Assembly (NCBI GenBank): GCA_029168955.1
Contig: JAPDOI010000432.1
Span: 534,239 to 598,238 of the forward strand
Length of the DNA stretch: 64,000 nt
Direction of reading: 5' to 3'
From: Aplectana chamaeleonis
Taxonomy: Eukaryota > Nematoda > Chromadorea > Rhabditida > Cosmocercidae
Below, piece by piece: positions 57,801-64,000 of this stretch. The notes below the pieces were generated by a model. It worked only from the letters and a program-made list of their open reading frames with translations, searched no databases and was not told the DNA's origin. The translations under genes and the position numbers were made by a program. Every line of letters starts with the position of its first letter. The first letter of the stretch is position 1.

Positions 57801-60800
57801 GTATCCCGCACACTTTCCACAGCGCGTTGCGCATTACCAGTTGGGTACTGCACACTTTCCACGGTGCGTTGCGCACCTCCAGTTGGGTCCCGCACACTTT
57901 CCACGGCGCGTGACGCACTTGCAACTAGGTCCCGCACACTTTCCACGGCGCGTTGCGCACTTCCAGTCGGGTCCTGCACACTTTCCACGGCGCGTCGCGC
58001 ACTTCCAGTCGGATCCCGCAGACTTTCCACGGCTCGTGGCGCACTTCCAGTTGAGTCCCGCACACTTTCAACGGGACGTGGCGCACTTCCAGTTGGATCC
58101 CGCACACTTTCCACGGCGCGTGGCGCACTTTCAGTTGGGTCCCGCACACTTTCCACGGCACGTGGCGCACTTCCAGTTGGGTCCCGCACACTTTCAACGG
58201 GACGTGGCGCACTTCCAGTTGGGTCCCGCACACTTTCCACGGCACGTGGCGCACTTCCAGTCTGGTCCTGCCCACCTTCCACGGCGCGTGGCGCCCTTCC
58301 AGTTGGGTCCCGCACACTTTCCACGGCGCGTGGCGCACTTCCAGTTGGGTCCCGCACACTTTCCACGGCGCGTGGTGCACTTCCAGTTGGGTCCCGCACA
58401 CTTTCAACGGCACGTGGCGCACTTCCAGTTGGTCCCGCACTCTTTCCACGGCGCGTGGCGCATTCCAGTCGGTTCCCGCACCCTTTCCACGGCGCGTGGC
58501 GCACTTCCAGTTGGGTCCCGCACACTTTCCACGGCGCGTGGTGCACTTCCAGTTGGGTCCCGCACACTTTCAACGGCACGTGGCTCACTTGCGATCGAGT
58601 CCCGCACACTTCACACGGCGCTTGGCGCATTTCCGGTCGGTTCCCGCACACTTTTCACGACGCGTCGCGCACTTCCAGTCGGATCCCGCAGACTTTCCAC
58701 GGCTCGTGGCGCACTTCCAGTTGGGTCCCGCACACTTTCAACGGGACGTGGCGCACTTCCAGTTGGGTCCCGCACACTTTCCACGGCGCGTGGCGCACTT
58801 CCAGTTGGGTCCCGCACACTTTCCACGGCACGTGGCGCACTTCCAGTTTTTTATTTTGATTTATTACACGGTGGAACCGTGTCAGAACAATAACAGAAAT
58901 AGATACTCAAACCGCAATTAAGAGACTAAACGCACTAAAGTCAGTCGAACAACAATAGACAAATGGACCAACTGACTATTAGGCATACACCGGCACCATG
59001 AAGAAAAGAGATCTTACAAACATTACTCCTGGGACAACAGATAACTCCCAAGTGTCTTTTTGAATTCACTGAGTCCCGCACACTTTCCACGGCACGTGGC
59101 GCACTTCCAGTTGAGTCCCGCACACTTTCCACGGCACGTGGCGCACTTCCAGTCCGGTCCTGCACACTTTCCACGGCGCGTGGCGCCCTTCCAGTTGGGT
59201 CCCGCACACTTTCCACGGCGCGTGGCGCAGTTGCAGTCGGGTCCCGCACACTTTCCACGGCGCGTGGCGCAGTTGCAGTCGGGTCCCGCACACTTTCCAC
59301 GACGCGTGGCGCACTTCCAGTTGGGTCCCGCACACTTTCAACGGCACGTGGCGCACTTCTAGTTGGGTCCCGCACACTTTCCACGGCTCGTGGCGCACTT
59401 CCAGTTGGGTCCCGCACACTTTCAACGGCACGTGGCGCACTTCTAGTTGGGTCCCGCACACTTTCCACGGCACGTGGCGCAGTTGCAGTCGGGTCCCGCA
59501 CACTTTCCACGACGCGTGGCGCACTTCCACAGCTGGGTCCCGCCCACTTTCCACGGCGCGTGGCGCACTTCCAGTCGGTTCCCGCACACTTTCCACGGAG
59601 CGTGGCGCACTTCCAGTTGGGTCCCGCACACTTTCCACGGCGCGTGGCGCACTTCCAGTTGGGTCCCGCACACTTTCAACGGCACGTGGCGCACTTCCAG
59701 TTGGGTCCCGCACACTTTCAACGGGACGTGGCGCACTTCCAGTTGGGTCCTCACACTTTCCACGGCGCGTGGCGCACTTCCAGTCTGGGTCCTGCACACT
59801 TTCCACGGCGCGTGGCGCACTTCCAGTTGGGTCCCGCACACTATTAGCATACACGGCACGTGGAAAGAGATCTTACAAACATTACTCCTGGGACAAACAG
59901 ATAACTCCCGCGTCCACTGAGTCCCGCACACTTCCACGGCACGTGGCACTTCCCGTCCCGCACACTTTCCACGGCACGTGGCGCACTTCCAGTTGGGTCC
60001 CGCACACTTTCCACGGCACGTGGCGCACTTCCAGTCTGGTCCTGCCCACTTTCCACGGCGCGTGGCGCACTTCCAGTTGGGTCCCGCACACTTTCCACGG
60101 CGCGTGGTGCACTTCCAGTTGGGTCCCGCACACTTTCAACGGCACGTGGCGCACTTCCAGTTGGGTCCCGCACACTTTCAACGGGACGTGGCGCACTTCC
60201 AGTTGGGTCCCGCACACTTTCCACGGCACGTGGCGCACTTCCAGTCTGGTCCTGCCCACCTTCCACGGCGCGTGGCGCCCTTCCAGTTGGGTCCCGCACA
60301 CTTTCCACGGCGCGTGGCGCACTTCCAGTTGGGTCCCGCACACTTTCCACGGCGCGTGGCGCACTTCCAGTTGGGTCCCGCACACTTTCCACGGCGCGCG
60401 GCGCATTTCCAGGTTGGTCCCGCACACTTTCCACGGTGCGTGGCGCACTTCCAGTCGGTGCCCGCACACTTTCCACGGTGCCAGGCGCACTTCCAGTTGG
60501 GTCCCGCACACTTTCCACGGCGCGTGGCGCACTTCCAGTTGGGTCCCGCACACTTTCAACGGGACGTGGCGCACTTCCAGTTGGGTCCCGCACACTTTCC
60601 ACGGCGCGTGGCGCACTTCCAGTTGGGTCCCGCACACTTTCCACGGCACGTGGCGCACTTCCAGTCCGGTCCTGCACACTTTCCACGGCGCGTGGCGCCC
60701 TTCCAGTTGGGTCCCGCAAACTTTCCACGGCACGTGGCGCACTTCCAGTTGGGTCCCGCACACTTTCCACGGCACGTGGCGCACTTCCAGTCTGGTCCCG

Positions 60801-63800
60801 CACACTTTCCACGGCACGTGGCGCATTTCCAGTTGGGTCCCGCACACTTTCCACGGCGCGTGGCGCACTTCCAGTTGGGTCCTGCACACTTTCCACGGCG
60901 CGTGGCGCCCTTCCAGTTGGGTCCCGCACATTTTCCACGGCGCGTGGCGCACTTCCAGTTGGGTCCCGCACACTTTCCACGGCGCGTGGCGCACTTCCAG
61001 TTGGGTCCCGCACACTTTCCACGACGCGTGGCGCACTTCCACAGCTGGGTCCCGCCCACTTTCCACGGTGCCAGGCGCACTTCCAGTTGGGTCCCGCACA
61101 CTTTCCACGGCGCGTGGCGCACTTCCAGTTGGGTCCCGCACACTTTCAACGGGACGTGGCGCACTTCCAGTTGGGTCCCGCACACTTTCCACGGCGCGTG
61201 GCGCCCTTCCAGTTGGGTCCCGCACACTTTCCACGGCGCGTGGCGCACTTCCAGTTGGGTCCCGCACACTTTCCACGGCGCGTGGTGCACTTCCAGTTGG
61301 GTCCCGCACACTTTCAACGGCACGTGGCGCACTTCCAGTTGGTCCCGCACACTTTCCACGGCGCGGGGCGCGCTTCCAATCGATTCCCGCACACTTTCCA
61401 CGGCACATGGAGCACTTCCAGTCCGGTCCTGCACACTTTCCACGACGCGTCGCGCACCTCCAGTTGGGTCCCGCACACTTTCCACGGCACGTGGCGCACT
61501 TGCAGTCGAGTCCCGCACACTTTCCACGGCGCGTGGCGCATTTCCGGTCGGTTCACGCACACTTTTCACGACGCGTCGCGCACTTACAGTCGGATCCCGC
61601 AGACTTTCCACGGCTCGTGGCGCACTTCCAGTTGAGTCCCGCACACTTTCAACGGGACGTGGCGCACTTCCAGTTGGATCCCGCACACTTTCCACGGCGC
61701 GTGGCGCACTTCCAGCTGGGTCCCGCACACTTTCCACGACACGTGGCGCACTTCCAGTTTTTTTTATTTTGATTTATTACACGGTGGAACCGTGTCAGAG
61801 ACAATAACAGAAATAAATACTCAAACCGCAATTAAGAGACTAAACGCACTAAAGTCAGTCGAACAACAATAGACAAATGGACCAACTGACTATTAGGCAT
61901 ACACCGGCACCATGAAGAAAAGAGATCTTACAAACATTACTCCTGGGACAACAGATAACTCCCAAGTGTCTTTTGAATTCACTGAGTCCCGCACACTTTC
62001 CACGGCACGTGGCGCACTTCCAGTTGAGTCCCGCACACTTTCCACGGCACATGGCGCACTTCCACAGTTGGGTCCCGCACACTTTCCACGGTGCGTGGCG
62101 CACTTCCACAGTTGGGTCCCGCACACTTTCCACGGCGCGTGGCGCACTTCCAGTTGGGTCCCGCACACTTTCCACGGCGCGTGGCGCACTTCCAGTTGGG
62201 TCCCGCACACTTTCAACGGGCGTGGCGCACTTCCAGTTGGGTCCCGCACACTTTCCACGGCGCGTGGCGCACTTCCAGTTGGGTCCCGCACACTTTCCAC
62301 GGCGCGTGGCGCACTTCCAGTTGGGTCTGCACACTTTCCACGGCGCGTGGCGCCAGTTGGGTCCCGCACACTTTCCCCGGCCCGTGGCGCACTTCCAGTT
62401 GGGTCCCACACACTTTCCACGGCGCGTGGCGCACTTCCAGTCGGGTCCCGCACACTTTCCACGGCGCGTGGCGCACTTGCAGTTGGGTCCCGCACACTTT
62501 CCACGGCGCGTGGCGCACTTCCAGATGGGTACCGCACACTTTCCAACGGCGCGTGGCGCACTTCCAGTTGGGTCCCGCACACTTTCCACGGCACGTGGCG
62601 CACTTCCAGTTGGGTCCCGCACACTTTCCACGGTGCCAGGCGCACTTCCAGTTGGGTCCCGCACACTTTCCACGGTGCCAGACGCACTTCCAGTTGGGTC
62701 CCGCACACTTTCCACGGTGCCAGGCGCACTTCCAGTTGGGTCCCGCACACTTTCCACGGTGCCAGGCGCACTTCCAGTTGGGTCCCGCACACTTTCCACG
62801 GCGCGTGGTGCACTTCCAGTTGGGTCCCGCACACTTTCAACGGCACGTGGCGCACTTCCAGTTGGTCCTGCACACCTTCCACGGCGCGTGGCGCCCCTTC
62901 CAGTTGGGTCCCGCACACTTTCCACGGTGCGTGGCGCACTTCCAGTTGGGTCCCGCACACTTTCCACGGCGCGTGGCGCACTTCCAGTTGGGTCCCGCAC
63001 ACTTTCCACGGCACGTGGCGCACTTCCAGTCTGGTCCTGCGCACACTTCCACGGCGCGTGGCGCACTTCCAGTTGGGTCCCGCACACTTTCCACGGCGCG
63101 TGGCGCACTTCCAGTTGGGTCCCGCACACTTTCAACGGCACGTGGCGCATTTCCGGTCGGTTCCCGCACACTTTCCACGGAGCGTGGCGCACTTCCAGTA
63201 GGGTCTAGCACACTTTCCACGACGCGTCGCGCACTTCCAGTTGGGTCCCGCACACTTTCCACGGCACGTGGCGCACTTCCAGTTTTTTTATTTTGATTTA
63301 TTACACGGTGGAACCGTGTCAGAGACAATAACAGAAATAGATACTCAAACCGCAATTAAGAGACTAAACGCACTAAAGTCAGTCGAACAACAATAGACAA
63401 ATGGACCAACTGACTATTAGGCATACACCGGCACCATGAAGAAAAGAGATCTTACAAACATTACTCCTGGGACAACAGATAACTCCCAAGTGTCTTTTTG
63501 AATTCACTGAGTCCCGCACACTTTCCACGGCACGTGGCGCACTTCCAGTTGAGTCCCGCACACTTTCCACGGCACGTGGCGCACTTCCAGTCCGGTCCTG
63601 CACACTTTCCACGGCGAATGGCGCCCTTCCAGTTGGGTCCCGCACACTTTCCACGGCGCGTGGCGCACTTCCAGTTGGGTCCCGCACACTTTCCACGGCG
63701 CGTGGCGCACTTGCAGTCGGGTCCCGCACACTTTCCACGACGCGTGGCGCACTTCCACAGCTGGGTCCCGCCCACTTTCCACGGTGCCAGGCGCACTTCC

Positions 63801-64000
63801 AGTTGGGTCCCGCACACTTTCCACGGCGCGTGGCGCACTTCCAGTTGGGTCCCGCACACTTTCAACGGCACGTGGCGCACTTCCAGTTGGGTCCCGCACA
63901 CTTTCAACGGGACGTGGCGCACTTCCAGTTGGGTCCCGCACACTTTCCACGGCACGTGGCGCACTTCCAGTTGGGTCCCGCACACTTTCCACGGCACGTG
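42826..64000 (+). repeat. Giant 42-bp satellite array with regular spacer (continues off window)
   Basis: More than 21 kb of head-to-tail 42-bp monomers: CACACTTTCCACGGCGCGTG followed by GCGCACTTCCAGTTGGGTCCCG. Recurrent variants include GGCACGTGG, GGTGCCAGG, CAGTTGCAGTCGGG, CATTTCCGGTCGGTTC and ACGACGCGTCG. The first block (42,826-44,463) is the most diverged. From 44,464 a ~227-bp spacer separates blocks of 13-32 or more monomers, and the order of variants after each spacer is largely conserved, so this is a higher-order repeat. All six frames stay open over long distances because the monomer is 14 codons. The resulting 100-750-residue frames on both strands are not genes. If cpt-2's 5' exons lie further right, the array is inside its first intron. 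Confidence 0.95.
47015..47241 (+). repeat. Array spacer (type copy; 16 occurrences)
   Basis: A non-monomer segment starting with a T-run and TATTTTGATTTATTACACGG, ending ...CTTTTTGAATTCACTGA. Full copies start at 44464, 46034, 47015, 47998, 48979, 50043, 51027, 51841, 53373, 54144, 55082, 58847, 61758 and 63283. Decayed copies are at 57565-57759 and 59842-59918. Copies are almost identical except for the T-run length, a few indels and single substitutions. Each holds a hairpin ACACGGT-GGA-ACCGTGT and a short frame starting ATGAAGAAAAGAGATC that normally stops at TTTTTGA. Confidence 0.93.

Noticed and set aside
42796..64000. Dozens of long open frames (up to ~750 codons) on both strands
   Set aside because: They lie wholly inside the 42-bp array, overlap in all six frames and translate into 14-residue repeats. 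This follows from a monomer length divisible by three with no stop codon, and nothing else supports coding.
1..64000. A defence, toxin or other novel gene system
   Set aside because: No protein-coding content beyond two housekeeping genes and transposon remnants could be supported. The novelty here lies in repeat architecture.

Overview
The window is nuclear DNA of an animal, most likely a clade V (strongylid-type) nematode. It has compact spliced genes with short introns and TTTTCAG-like acceptors where no transposon has landed, and nested non-LTR, LTR, Helitron, PIF/Harbinger-like and mariner-like elements. The species call is inference. There are no bacterial operons, CRISPR arrays or rRNA.

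Only two host genes can be supported, both on the minus strand. (1) A carnitine O-palmitoyltransferase 2 gene (cpt-2) has 16 exons between 42,699 and 3,987, reconstructed exon by exon from splice sites and family motifs. The first ~80-100 residues lie beyond the window's right edge or are lost. (2) Downstream is the peroxisomal import docking protein PEX14 (prx-14, 2,347 to about 1,137). From memory the two genes are also neighbours in C. elegans, so this looks like conserved microsynteny.

Nearly everything else is repeat DNA lodged in cpt-2 introns. Intron 4,352-19,233 holds a TIR element, a foldback, 42-bp minisatellites, a 2.8-kb Helitron-like element, and a broken LINE with a 2A-like motif between ~0.5-kb inverted repeats. 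Intron 19,531-26,854 holds Harbinger-like MITEs, a LINE tail and an LTR element without pol. Intron 27,887-40,370 holds a CR1/Jockey-like LINE cut by a MITE and by a second Helitron copy, then a ~146-bp satellite and a 42-bp array with a TGACGTCA palindrome in most units. The intron (or upstream DNA) right of 42,700 is a >21-kb array of 42-bp monomers with a ~227-bp spacer recurring every 0.8-2.5 kb.

The most striking points are three. One 42-bp minisatellite family occurs inside both Helitron copies, in free arrays and as the giant intronic array. Four insertions can be checked against empty sites visible in this same window. A conserved metabolic gene is spread over at least 38.7 kb by this material. 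Because 42 bp is 14 codons, the arrays are open in all frames and produce hundreds of spurious long ORFs; none is annotated as a gene.
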